NCBI RefSeq assembly: GCF_910591885.1
Contig: NC_063285.1
Coordinates: 434,001 to 498,000, forward strand
Source of the DNA: Bombus terrestris
Lineage: Eukaryota; Arthropoda; Insecta; Hymenoptera; Apidae
Length of the DNA stretch: 64,000 nucleotides
Direction of reading: 5' to 3'
Below are positions 25,900-36,718 of the stretch, piece after piece. The notes beneath the pieces were generated by a model, which searched no databases, was not told where the DNA came from, and was given only the letters and a program-made list of their open reading frames with translations. The first letter of the stretch is position 1. Each line of letters starts with the position of its first letter. The position numbers were made by a program, and so were the translations under genes.

Positions 25900-26550
25900 A
25901 TGTTCATTTCCCATTGTTTCGAAATATCAAAGTGTTTGCGCTCCCATCGATTGAAAAATACTAACAAGGTCTACTTGATTTGACTAGATTCAACTAGATC
26001 GATATTTTTTTTCTAAAACTAATGAGTTGTACAATTCATTAAATTTTAATCGTTTAAAATGGATGTTTTATATAGTTGAAAATAAATAGAACAAAACGAA
26101 ATAAATCAAAATTATTATAATATTATCGCGTTAAATTGCAGTAAACATACTTGTATCGCTGTCAGATTCTGATATCAATGCGAGGTTATACACCGTGAAA
26201 AGAAAACAAGGTTATTTATTTACTAATCAATATTTAAACGATTTAAGTAAATAATAATAATAATTTAATAAATGTTTTTTATTATTCGTGCCTCGACTGT
26301 TTGGTCAGGGTACAGATTATGCAAAATGAGCTTACGTCGCTTTTAAAATAAATGATTATGCGATACCATTCATCAACGAAATTTATATCGATTAAAACGA
26401 GGGAATATTTTAAATATATAAATTATGAATTGTGCATAAATAAAAAGTTTACGCTAAGGTATATATGTAAACGTTTCGTTTTCTTAATTTTTCAAGAAAT
26501 GGACTTACACCACTTTCAAAATTCAAACGACCCATTAATTAATGCACGAA
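25900..26550 (-). repeat. Diverged segmental repeat, segment A copy 1
   Basis: Aligns by eye with 45,920-46,520 in the same orientation, and with 34,440-35,130 and 54,170-54,340 in reverse. Shared marks include CCTCGACTGTTTGG (26,292), ATAAATAAAAAGTTTA, TTTCAAGAAATGG and TTGTACAATTCATTAAATTTTAAT (26,030-26,053). The minus strand at about 26,010-25,900 corresponds to the odorant-receptor-like stretch of the other copies but is too eroded to read. Low-copy and old; not a known transposon by any terminal feature I see. Confidence 0.6.
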
Positions 26551-26879
26551 AGATGAAAGTAATTTATTCAAAAAGCAGTAATAGCTATTAGAAAGTTCCT
26601 AAAAGCAATTTTATAAGGCAAGTATTTTTCGAAGATCGGATGAAAATATAATTAAGTAAAATATTATAATATCATACAGACAATTTCATTAATATTACGA
26701 TAGCTACTTTGTGCGTTGGTAATGATTGTCGTAATTAATATAAAATCAACGATAATATGTTTACCACGGAAAAACTAATAGCAGAATTATTGCCACTGAA
26801 AATATTGTAACAATTTGATAGAACATGCATGAATATCTAGCGATAAGCATATTTTTGCTCTTGCTCAGCTATTCCGTCC

Positions 26880-27290
26880 GTTAACAGACACCAAATCGTT
26901 GAACTTTTACATCTGTTCCCGACAGTTCCTCCTCCGATTCCATTCCATTCGACTTTCTCGACTCAGTTTTCATCGTTCTCTTCCCTTCAGCCGGTCGTTG
27001 TCAGAGCGGAGAGCGAGGTAGCCGAAGAATACCGCGTGAGAGCATGCAGAGCATTTCAATAAACGACAGGAAGAATAGCACCGGCTGCATTCCTTCGCTG
27101 GATCGTCCAGAATGGTTCAGCCGGTCACGCAGTCTGAAACTTACTTACGGTTTTCTAACCATTTCTATCTACTCTCTGGCTGCTCGCAACTATTATTTCC
27201 GCTTTAAACGTAAACCTGCAGATTCGACGAATAAACGTGTAAACGGTCAAGAAGAAGATAAAGCACAGATAGTGTAATTTATCGTTGTTT
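26880..27290 (+). promoter_or_regulatory. GC-richer island with initiator and DPE-like motif
   Basis: The island stands out from flanking AT-rich DNA. At 26,963-26,968 lies TCAGTT, a good arthropod initiator with A+1 at 26,965. At +29 to +34 lies GGTCGT (26,993-26,998), a DPE-consistent hexamer one base from the canonical position. A possible weak splice donor, CGC followed by GTGAGA, occurs at 27,033. The open frame from 27,044 to 27,277 is unremarkable. This could be the promoter and non-coding first exon of a gene whose body lies outside the window. It rests on motifs only. Confidence 0.3.
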
Positions 27291-27598
27291 CTGGTCAACA
27301 GACGGAAAGAAAAACGACGGGGAATTCGTAAATGTACAAGCAACGGAGCAAAAATATAGCCAAACGGTGAATAGTATTTACACTTGGTTTAATAACTGTT
27401 AAATTCAAGAATTTTTCTTTTCTTTCTAGAAATACGTCTTGCGCGTCAACATTATACGTATTGGGTCTTAATTGTTTAGGTAACAAAGGATAATAATAAA
27501 ATGTACAATAACAGCTACTTTTATAGTCTGATATTTTGTATGTCGTTCTTTACTCTTTACTTTTACTTGAATATACTGATTTTTAATTTTATTTTAAT

Positions 27599-28182
27599 CC
27601 ATTCTGTTAATGGAAATTGTTTTACATGCTTTCCCAATTTGGCCTAAAGATGTTCGATGGGATTTAAATTTAGGTAAATGTACAGTCTACGTTGTAGACT
27701 ATATTGTGCTTAGGCTTGTTGTTTTTTTGGGATGCAACGTTCTCCCGAAGATCTCATTTTGTACACTTTTTGAAAACTTTTCTTTTAAAATATTTAAATA
27801 AATGTGTTTATCCATTATATCCTGAATAGAAGCACCTTATACGTTCTTTAAATCTAATTCCGTATTATATTTGAATCTGCACGTTAAAATTAGTTTGAAA
27901 AAACTTCTTTCTTTTGCAAATACATTTTTATTCTTAATAAATGTTTTTATTAAAATCTTCGTTAATTGTTACCGCGATCTCCGAGGAAGATGTAGCATGG
28001 TCATTTTTCACTCCATCAATGATTTTCCTCTTTTCCCGCTTGGTCAACTTTTCTGAATGACCAAGTCGCGGAGTATTTATTACATTTCACGCATTAGAAA
28101 ATCGTTTAATTACACTTCTAATGATGAAACGACTTCTTTTCATTGTATTCCCAATAGTGAAATATGAATCTCCTTTTCTAAA
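27599..28182 (-). pseudogene. Tc1-like transposase relic, N-terminal HTH to C-terminal DLNPIEHL
   Basis: On the minus strand from 28,182 the frame reads FRKGDSYFTIGNTMKRSRFI, then SVIKRFSNA-stop, and NTPRLGHSEKLTKREKRKII followed by DGVKNDHATSSSEIA. This is the paired-type helix-turn-helix and GRPR-like linker of Tc1 transposases. After a deletion that removes the first catalytic Asp comes ASIQDIMDKHIYLNILKEKF, the G..IDGIMDxxxYLxIL block. Then follows a degenerate QDNDPKH region and LNLNPIEHL-stop-AKLGKHV at about 27,660-27,620, the SPDLNPIEHLW block. About 585 bp remain of a usual roughly 1 kb gene. The order of blocks is collinear with the family. Confidence 0.92.
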
Positions 28183-28189
28183 CAAATTT

Positions 28190-29255
28190 ATTATTATTTT
28201 TCGTCCGCAACGGTCGTTTCTTAGTTTTGCCACTGATTTCGTACTTTTTGATGTTTTCTTTCAAGAACAAGTAACTGGATAAAGGCAGATAAATGTTATT
28301 CAAACGCATCTAGCCATAAGTATGTACTTTGTACTTAAAAAAGAAAAGTCTATCTATAAATATTGTATTTGATGTCTTCTTTATCAAGTGTTTTACTTTG
28401 GCTGCGTATTTGTTAATTGAAATAATTAAAACAAAAAATACAAACCATAATTAATATAAAGGCTAATATGTAATAATAATATAATACTGACAAGTTTATA
28501 AAATTATAATTGATACCTCTTACACATATTTTTTCACGCGACTTTAGCGATTCAAGGTAAACGAAACAGCCTGCATAAATTTATGTTTACCTACTTAGGA
28601 AAAAAGTTTTTCTCGCGTTTAATACTTTTTCTGTTAGCGAGGATGAAGTAGTGGAATACAAGCCTCACAGTTTCCAACTTAAAGAAGATTTCATTCGAGA
28701 TCAACGGTGCAGGCGAATAACTTTTATAGGTTAAGAATCATCTATTCACGACTGGCAATTAGCACTACCCGAGTTCGACTACTTCTTAAGTATTAAGTAG
28801 CTTATTAAGTAGATCTCTGTAAGGTGAACTTCTTAAGGAACTCATTCGCGAAAGGAGGAAATTCATGCAAAATTATTAGAACAGTGATAGCCTTTAAAAT
28901 CTCAAGTATGTTTTACTACGTTCTATGCTGCTCGGCACCTCCTAACTTTTATATGTTGATCCTTTTATCCATGTCCTTGTATCCAAAGAGTTATTCGAAT
29001 CTACTTTTTATTTTCTAAAAAGTATCAATTCGAAGGTGACTGACAGACTTTTGAAAAGACTTGCCAACCATACATCGAAAAAAATTGTCCGACGAAAGAA
29101 AGCAATAAAAAGTAATAGAAAATATCACGTTATTAATGCAAGCATATAATTCTGTATATAATTGTTGAAGTAACTACTTCGAGAAAAGCTCTACATCTTT
29201 ATTTATGTATATCCGTGACCTGGAGACTGCTATTACGCAAAAATATTCTAAATAA
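28190..29255. other. No assignable gene
   Basis: AT-rich. A few bases upstream of the Tc1 relic may belong to it, but I cannot define its inverted repeat. Confidence 0.5.
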
Positions 29256-29263
29256 GGAAGAGT

Positions 29264-29562
29264 ACATATTATTGTACCCTCGAATATACATTATGTTATG
29301 GGTTGTAAGGTCTAGAAACAAAGGAACTAATAAACAGATTTCAATTTCTGTTTCTTGTAGCCTCTAGCCAAAGCTACAAGGTTAGGATTTTTGGTAATGT
29401 CCTTTTGCTCCCTATCATTCCATCGTCTTGTGACACTAAGAGAATAAGGATCTGAATCAGCGTAAACTTATACACTATACTTATACCTTTAATTATTTCA
29501 ATATACTCTTCTATTACAAATTCATCCACTCGTTCTTCAATCGGTCAACCTCAACCTCAACG
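29264..29562 (+). repeat. Possible solo LTR
   Basis: A unit with less random composition runs from about 29,264 (or TGTTATGGGTTGTAAGG at 29,294) to CAACCTCAACCTCAACG at 29,562. TGTTAT at the start and CTCAAC(A/G) at the end would fit Copia-type LTR termini. It has no second copy in the window and no clear target duplication. The call rests on sequence style and is uncertain. Confidence 0.35.
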
Positions 29563-29564
29563 AT

Positions 29565-30430
29565 AATGAATGAATGAAAATTTACATAGAGTATAACGAC
29601 TAGATCGTAGCGTTATTTCGAGATTCGTGAGAAGAAAGGAAACAGGAATAAAAAGACTTTTGTAAAACAAAGAACGTTAGACATAAATAATTTTGTTGGT
29701 TATGCCAAAGAGCGAAGAAAAATGAATATTTTAATATTCGTTTAATAAGTATAAGCAAGTGTGCGGTTAACGTAGACGTTGTGTAATTAAGTATACTAAT
29801 GTAAAGTGAATCGCTACAAATGCACTTAATACGCTTGATCCCAGTCGGATGTAAAGCCTGAAGGAAAAAGTAAAAGTTTGAAATAGGAAATAACGTAAGT
29901 TGCTCTGCTAGCGTATCAAAAACAAATTCATGATATATAAATTATTTCTTTTTTTCTGTTATCTTGTACAAAATTTGTATTAACGGAAAAATGTAAGCGA
30001 GTGAAAGGTTATTCGTCAGAATCGATTTGTTGAAATGTTTCGCGTATATATCTGCGTTTGTAATAACGAAAAAAATTACAAATATGCAACACGGTAAATT
30101 TAAAGCAGGCGCTATGTATAATACGAAAAGTTTTCCGGCGGAATATGTACAAAACTTCTCTAAAATTATATCGTTGATATATTCGAGTGAAATTTTTTAA
30201 AGCAAAATCGATGCAAAATTTAAATGAAACGTGAAAAATTGCAATATTTGAGATATTTTAATTAATACTTTTCATCGAGACAGGAATTTAAAAGTTTTAC
30301 TAGATCGTTGACGCGTAGCGAGGATTTTAGGAACGGTAAATGACAACGAAGGGCAACGTATGACTATAATAAAAAATAAATAAAGAAGAATAAAGGTTCG
30401 CGCGATGAGCGAGGATGATGAAATTTAATT
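29565..30430. other. No assignable gene
   Basis: AT-rich, with scattered ATTTAAA/AATAAA runs. No coding or repeat signal seen. Confidence 0.5.
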
Positions 30431-30439
30431 AATTGGTTT

Positions 30440-30930
30440 TCGATACGAGCTCGACCATCCGTGTCGCGTCGATGAATTTCATGTGACCGTCGCGTTGCGT
30501 TACTTGGAAAATTGTTACAACAGCTGCGACTATTACATCGTCTCTAATGCAGCAGAAAGAAAGGAAGAGCCTGTTTCGAAATCGCCAGATATCCAAGACG
30601 ACAGGGATTTCCGGCAGGCGATAATCGGCGATGCATTAAAATCATCGAAACGGCGCATCGGCAAATCTTGCCAATGCGTTCGCCATTCGAGACTGTGTTG
30701 CATTTACACTGCAATGCGATTGTGTTAAACGCAGAAGCGGGCCAACGTCGGAAAGATCGCGAGGAAACTCTTTACGCGAGAAATGCTTTTAAAAGCGGAA
30801 TCCTTCGGGCGCTTGATACGTACGCGAAGCGGGGGAAGGTACCACGAAGATAATACGACAACTCGTGGATACAATGCAATGTCGTGGCATGCACGTACGT
30901 CGTTCTTTCGTTAAAAGCATCGACAATGCG
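30440..30930. other. CpG-richer island, candidate regulatory element or exon
   Basis: Nearly 500 bp with many CpGs and moderate GC, abrupt against AT-rich flanks. Overlapping plus-strand frames at 30,483-30,728 and 30,668-30,853 are open but in different phases, and I recognise neither. An E-box CAGCTG occurs near 30,521. In AT-rich insect genomes such islands are often conserved non-coding elements or exons; I cannot tell which. Confidence 0.35.
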
Positions 30931-31489
30931 CGTAGTATCGACGAGAAACGTAAGATTTTTCAAAACATCGCATCAGATCTACCTTTCTCATAGTCCATGA
31001 TTTTACAATATTTCGTGCATTGTATATATATCGTTTTATTTACGAGCTAGAACAATTGCTTAATTTTCGGTTGACTTTTATCTTCTTAAGATTACTATCA
31101 TTCATTCGTTCGAAATTTCTGAAAACCTTACGATATCAAATTCAACGTTTAACCCAACTTTCGTATTGTTCGACGTGCTCTAAACTTTACGCAATCCTTA
31201 GCAATTTGGCCGATATCTCCGATTGTTTCCAAACTTCAGTATATAGAAGAGGAGTACTTAAAGAGGTAAAATATACCTTAAACATTATTATATTGGAGGT
31301 ATATTTTTAATTTTATATTAAAACTAAACCTGTCAGTACCTCCTACAGGTCTAAATAGGAAAATGTTATATAAATATAGGCCGTTTAAGGCTGTATTAAA
31401 AAGTTATGGCAAAAGTATAAAATACAAAGGGGATAGTAGCAAACCTATAGAATATACTGACAACGTATGGCTATTAAAATCTAAGACAC

Positions 31490-31920
31490 CCTGTAAAAAT
31501 GCAAATTAAAGTAAACAATAAACAGCTGAAAAAGAAGTTTACTTGAATGTTTGTTGCTAATAAATTCAAATAACAAAAAGTAACAAATAAACGAAAGAAA
31601 TGAAAGTTAATAGACATCTGGGTCGCTTTCAGTATCTAGTTCGTTGCTCGTACTGCTTCTTTTACCGATATTGTACCTTTTGAAATATCGATACTAACAC
31701 TTCTTTCCACATTAAACAAATTTCAAAAATAAAAATGACAAAATTCAACGCGAGTTTTAGGCCAATTTTAAGTTTAGTTTTAATACAAGACTCTTAGTAA
31801 CTTGGAGTTGTTTGCGACGCTTTTTTCAAATGATATTTTACTCTTTTACATAATCCCCTCCAATATATTGAAGTTTGGGAGAAATGAGAGGTACCGACCA
31901 AATTCTAAAGTATTACCAAA
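31490..31920 (-). mobile_element. Short pogo/Tigger-like deletion remnant (tentative)
   Basis: On the minus strand at about 31,665-31,612 a short frame reads KRSSTSNELDTESDPDVY-stop, an acidic tail of the kind that ends Tigger/pogo transposases. It is followed by untranslated sequence matching 7,320-7,420. At the other side, 31,860-31,918 matches 7,448-7,505 (GAAGTTT...GGTACCGACCAAAT). The arrangement fits an element with inverted subterminal repeats that lost its core. GACACCCTGTAAA at 31,487 may be the edge of a different element. Confidence 0.4.
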
Positions 31921-31929
31921 CTTTACTAC

Positions 31930-32630
31930 AACTTCATTTCTTTCAAAAGTTTAACACAAAGGGTACGAAAGTGTAAATAGTCAAGTACTATCAAGGCAAT
32001 TAATCACGATTTTAATCGATTAAACAGTAAATTTAGCTGAAATACATGTACAATATTACATTATCAGAATGTTTTTTACAATTTTATTGCGCTATTTATT
32101 AATAGCCATGGATCGAATTTTCGATTGTAGGAGGTAAATTCGGTCCTCGTCCCGTCCAATAATGAGGATACTGCTCCAAATATAATAAACTCTTAAAACG
32201 TCTAAAGAGAAACATACTGTCGTTTAACTATGAGTAAGGAGCAAGAGAAAAATCAAGGTGCACGACAGATTTATAATTTTTTTTTTATCACCCATTAGTA
32301 AACCTTCAGAAATGGACTTATTGTAATTCATTAATTAGTTTACATGAGATCCAATGGTTTTGTAGTTTTCAGTCGCCTGTATCCTGGTAGGTTGTTGATT
32401 AAATTACTGACTAATGAATTTGGCTGCTTTTGTAATCATTTTTGTGCAATTTCGCTTGATTTCGAACGAATTCGAATCCATTTTATCTGAAATTTTTTAT
32501 TGAAAATTGCTAGCACTCTCAGAGCTATAATTGAATTCCACATGATCATATCGAGATTTATATATTAGCAATTTATTGTTCGGCGAAAACAATGACCTAC
32601 GTCTCTTTAATTCAATATCTAGTTGCTCTG
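31930..32630. other. No assignable gene
   Basis: AT-rich. The part nearest 32,630 may hold the 3' end of the minus-strand LINE relic that follows. Confidence 0.45.
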
Positions 32631-32639
32631 TTTGTTTTT

Positions 32640-33395
32640 AAGTGTTGCTTGCACGTAAGCCGCTTGTTTTATTACTTGGCTATTTAACGTGCTCCTTTGC
32701 AAGTAATGCATCGTTATTTAACCTTATTTCTGTTTCTGTTATGTTTTATCGTAAATATAGTGTACGTAGATTTGGAAGCATTTAATTTGATTTTCGGCCC
32801 TACCTCAAATTTCCTCTATGGACATTTTTAGAGTTTTTCTTGCTCCGTCTAAGTTCTCATCTGATGCTAGAATTATCGTCTGCATACTTGACTACTAGTG
32901 CATCGCTGGTCGTAGCGAGATGTGCTATAAAAATTTGGTACAACGCAAGTCCCAAGACGCTGCCCTGGGGCATAGCAGCTCGTATGGTGTATAGTTTGCA
33001 AAAACTGCCATTATAGTTCACACGGGAATATCTTTCAGGTAATAGAGATAGTGGCAGATAATAATTGCGCGGCAGATGTTTGATTTTATGTAGTCCCTCG
33101 TGCCAAACGCGATTAAAAGCTCGACTAATGTCTATAAAGGCAGATAAACGCAGCCTGTTTTCTTCGACGCTATTTCGTTCACTATTCGATGTATTTGCTT
33201 CATTATAGGATGTTGTTCTCAGAATTTCACGATGTCAAATGAGATTACAGTTTTCAATCGTTTTAATAGAAGGTTTTCGAATATTTTTGATAATATTACG
33301 AGTGGAGAAATTGGTCTGTGTAAGGATGTTTCATTCAGTGATTTTCCTGGAAAACTAGAACATGCGAATTTCCATTGAGTTGGAAAATATCAAAG
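32640..33395 (-). pseudogene. Jockey-type reverse transcriptase relic with YADD box
   Basis: Reading down from 33,395 the translation gives WKFACSSFPGKSLNETSLHR, RPISPLVILSKIFENLLLKR, a degenerate HQFGFR block and EQHPIMKQIHRIVNEIAS. After a frameshift come FIDISRAFNRVWHEGLHKIK (motif A), AAMPQGSVLGLALYQIFIAH and VVKYADDN, the catalytic YADD at 32,875-32,886. A +1 shift continues with ASDENLDGARKTLKMSIEEI. All RT blocks are in the correct order, so the whole RT palm is present although frameshifted. About 750 bp remain. The endonuclease domain upstream (above 33,400) is not detectable, consistent with 5' truncation or erosion. Confidence 0.93.
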
Positions 33396-33399
33396 TTTT

Positions 33400-34430
33400 A
33401 TGACTGCGTTATATATTTGATTTAATATGACAAACTCTTTATTTATAATTTATAAATTGACAAGCGTTTATTTCCACCATTTTCTGTACTTGTTTAATCG
33501 ATTTACACGATAATATTTATTTATTTATACATTTATTTACAGTGTGTTCATTTATAATGTTATGTAATAACATTAAGCAACAATATACATTTTTATCGGA
33601 GGTGTCCTACGTTTCGTTCTTCTTTGAACTCATTTTAATTTGTTTCAGTCCGTTGTATTCATTTTATAAATATATTGATGACTTTGGACATGCAATTGTG
33701 CGTCACTATCATGGAAATACACGTTCAAATGCTCACATACTTTACATACTTTCTGTCCTTAATATTATTATACCAAAGTCAAAATGTTTCGCTCTATAAC
33801 TGAAAGTAGCTTCCGCTTGTTTCTCTTCTTCTTGGTCTAGTCTCATACGAGCTTGAAACATGACGACTCAGGTATACGTAAATAAATCTAAACGATATCT
33901 TTTCTTCTCACGCAGCTTGTTAATAGTCAAGCGTAGTATGTTATTTATGTTCGATACCATTTACTGTGGTAAAGCTCGATTTGCGCTAACAGCTTGGCAG
34001 AACAATACATTCACGATTCCCTATCGTTAGAGTCATGGTCACTGTTATCGGTTTTCATACTACGTGTCAATCATAGTACTGTCAAGAAACAATCACGGCT
34101 CCGATAAGAATTATTTCATTCGTCAATGTAGGGAATACTGGATTAAAATCTTTTTTTAATATTTGCGCTAAAGAATTGCTATCAGACAATACATTTGCAT
34201 TAATTTACACATAACGTTATAAATAGAATACATAAACAGGACATGTGTACTGTGGTATTTTACTATAATGTTTATCATGTTTTTATCCCGACTATATTTA
34301 TTATTCGATATTTATATATTATCTTATTATCCCCAAATCGATGTATAAAAGTTAATATATGATAGCTGATATCAAACTGAATACACCACTTGATAGTCAA
34401 CGTTAGATAAACGACAAATACCAACTTACT
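33400..34430. other. No assignable gene
   Basis: AT-rich. A small inverted repeat AATGTTATGTAATAACATT lies at about 33,556-33,574. Nothing else recognised. Confidence 0.5.
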
Positions 34431-34439
34431 TTAGAAATT

Positions 34440-35130
34440 GAGAAAGCGAAAAATTTACATTTTTATGTATAAACAATTCACAATTTCAGTATTAGAGTAT
34501 CCGTTTAATCATTCGAAATATCGTTAATAAATGAAATTGCATAATCGTGTATTCTGAAAGTGCTGTAAGTCCATTTCCTGTAATCCGCAGGAACGCCCCA
34601 TGTACAATTTTGTATAAAATGGAGCAACTCAAATATGAAACTCTAAATTTATCATCAACCAGACGAGAGAGACCGCAACAATTTGAAAACATTACATTAA
34701 TACCTTTGTATAAAAATGTTAGGTCAATTACATGCGAAAAATATAAAAATATGATGCAATTACTCGTGTATCATGGTTAATTTAAAACACTTTCGCACCT
34801 CGATCCAAAATGAAAAATATAATGTAATATTAATCTTACAGGCACATTGTTGCAGTAAATAAATAAATATTTTTAGTAAATTAGAAGCAACAGTACTTTA
34901 TTTCTTCTGTTCTTATTTATAAACAAAAGTGGATCAAAGCGTAAAACATAAATTTTATGTAATTAAAATTTAATGAATTGTACAATGCGCTAATTATGGA
35001 AGTAGTGCGAGTCTATTCATGATCTTGAAAAAAGGTGGGTCTAGTTAATTGTCAAAAAACTGTTTGTATAACGAATTTACATCTATTTAAACACTTAGAG
35101 ACGTGGACAAATTAAATGAACTTCAACCGA
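34440..35130 (+). repeat. Diverged segmental repeat, segment A copy 2
   Basis: Reverse-orientation counterpart of 45,920-46,520 and 25,900-26,550. CGTTAATAAATGAAATTG (34,523-34,540), AAGTCCATTTCCTG (34,567-34,580) and ATTTAATGAATTGTACAATG (34,968-34,987) match the other copies. The unit runs into the receptor-like segment at 35,040-35,285. Confidence 0.6.
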
Positions 35131-35285
35131 AGTAAATCGTATGTACATCTGTACAATATGCTTTTTTTACTGTATCGTGTCTTTGCTCATATTTTTTAAT
35201 GTTATTAAAACCACACGTACGGTGTACCGCAAGAAAACTAGCATTTTCGGAGTGTCACTGTAAACGGAAAATATAAAAATAATGG
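35040..35285 (+). pseudogene. Odorant-receptor-like relic (tentative)
   Basis: One frame reads LVNCQKTVCITNLHLFKHLE, TW; a second, after a shift of frame, reads DVDKLNELQPK-stop and then VQYAFFTVSCLCSYFLMLLK, PHVRCTARKLAFSE. Insect odorant receptors carry at this place an H(I/L)E.DW..L..ELQ motif followed by a hydrophobic segment near YT(I/V)... and ...L.PxVL. The order and spacing agree, including the hydrophobic helix. The plus strand here corresponds to the minus strand at 46.08-45.93 kb, which reads NLHLLKHIET-stop. Such receptors are seven-helix ligand-gated channel subunits in sensory neurons. No full gene, splice sites or second half can be found. Other membrane proteins are possible. 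Confidence 0.35.
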
Positions 35286-35289
35286 TTCC

Positions 35290-35870
35290 ATTAATGGATC
35301 GAATTAAATGAATTTTCCGTTTTCGCGACAACTACAAAGCATTATGCTTTGTTTACTTTTGTGCGCAGAAATAATTTTGATAATAATTTTAAATAATAAT
35401 ATCAGTGAAAGATATTAAGAGTACAATCTGAAGTAAACAAAACAAATGATGAAACAAAAATGCATTTTTCATATACTGAAAGGAAAGACTTGAAATAACC
35501 TTGTGAATATCCTAGCAAATGTTTTTAGTTTGTTCGCGGAATATTATGCATAATAGGATTTTTAAATTTTCTAAATTATTATATGGCGAAGGTTACTAAA
35601 TTAAAATTCCACAATTTCTGATATATAGTACACATGAACACTTTAATGTATATTGGAATGCTGAACTTCTGAATTCCTTCTTCGTGTTTCACATACCGGT
35701 TGGTCTTGCGTAGTGAACAGATTCCTCCAAATTAGTCAATAACATCTTGCCTTTATTCATTAAGTATTTCTCAAGTAACTAAAATTATTTAATATTTACT
35801 CGTACTAGATGGGCAATTTAAATTTGCGAAGAGCATGAATTAAATAAATCGATAACTATTTTCTTAAATA
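35290..35870. other. No assignable gene
   Basis: AT-rich; might contain further eroded exons of the receptor-like relic, but none can be read. Confidence 0.4.
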
Positions 35871-35878
35871 TGAATATG

Positions 35879-35980
35879 CAGTCGATCCTCCGGCATCCGA
35901 AGATCTATTTTCCGAATATCCAAACCTTTCGCTGTCCAAATAGTCTATTATTGGAACAGTATTATCTGAACTTCAATTGT
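35879..35980 (+). mobile_element. Pogo/Tigger-like terminal repeat remnant
   Basis: Begins CAGTCGATCCTCCGGCATCC and continues with units TCTATTTTCCGAA, TATCCAAACC, GTCCAAATAGTCTATTATTG and TATTATCTGAACTTC, matching the serial TATCCGAAC layout of Tigger ends. It abuts the truncated 3' side of the reverse-transcriptase relic that starts at about 35,985, so it may mark an insertion that interrupted that element. Confidence 0.6.
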
Positions 35981-35984
35981 TTCT

Positions 35985-36370
35985 GTCTCAGTAAAAAATT
36001 TCGGGATATAGGATATCGTTGATCGAAATTAGAAATAGGGTAAATGAGCAAGCTGTTATTTATTTTCACTTTCGTGCGTCTTATTTTTAAAAGGTTTTCA
36101 ATAAATATTAATGCATTTCCATAGGAACCTAACTTTTTTAGAATATTGATGGTTCCCTTCCTGCATATTGTCATATGCTTTTTCGAAGTCCATTGGTATC
36201 AGCATTGGTAATTTGTGAATGTTGGTTATTTATGAAGCTGTCGTCAATTTGCGTTTCTATATCGATTAGTTGGTCCATTGTAGAGTGAAAGGGCCTGAAG
36301 CCACTTTGGTAAGCGGTTATTATGTTGTTAGTTTCGAGCGTCCACCAAAGTCTGTGGTTTATCATCTCTC
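35985..36370 (-). pseudogene. Non-LTR reverse transcriptase relic (QSGFR type), truncated
   Basis: The minus frame from 36,365 reads MINHRLWWTLETNNIITAYQ and SGFRPFHSTMDQLIDIETQ, the RT block that precedes motif A in I-like/Jockey-superfamily LINEs. After a frame shift comes MDFEKAYDN, motif A with its catalytic Asp, and then INILKKLGSYGNALIFIENL. The frame disintegrates at about 35,985, just where a Tigger-like end begins, so the YADD box is missing. The family looks the same as that of the relic at 58.94-60.95 kb. Confidence 0.88.
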
Positions 36371-36718
36371 GATTGGCTTGCTTTTTAATTTTTTAACTAA
36401 TCCGTGGATTCTGTTCTTCGTACTTCTTCCATTTAGATGGAGTCAGATTTTCGTCAGCATTTTCATCTTCAATTACGTTTTCTTCAATCTCCGATTACGT
36501 TTTCTAGGAAGCTGGCTAATTGTGTCTAGTTTCACTGACTGAAAATCAAGAAATGATTGAATGAATTTCGCTCCTTTTCCTTTGTATATTTGTTTCACTA
36601 TTTACATTAATTGAGTCAGTTGTGATTGGAGTTGCTTGAATGATAAAGTTATCATTTGAATTCAAATCCACGTGTAAATGTGGAGTGTGTTCTTTTGTTA
36701 CCTATGAGTTTAGGTTTA

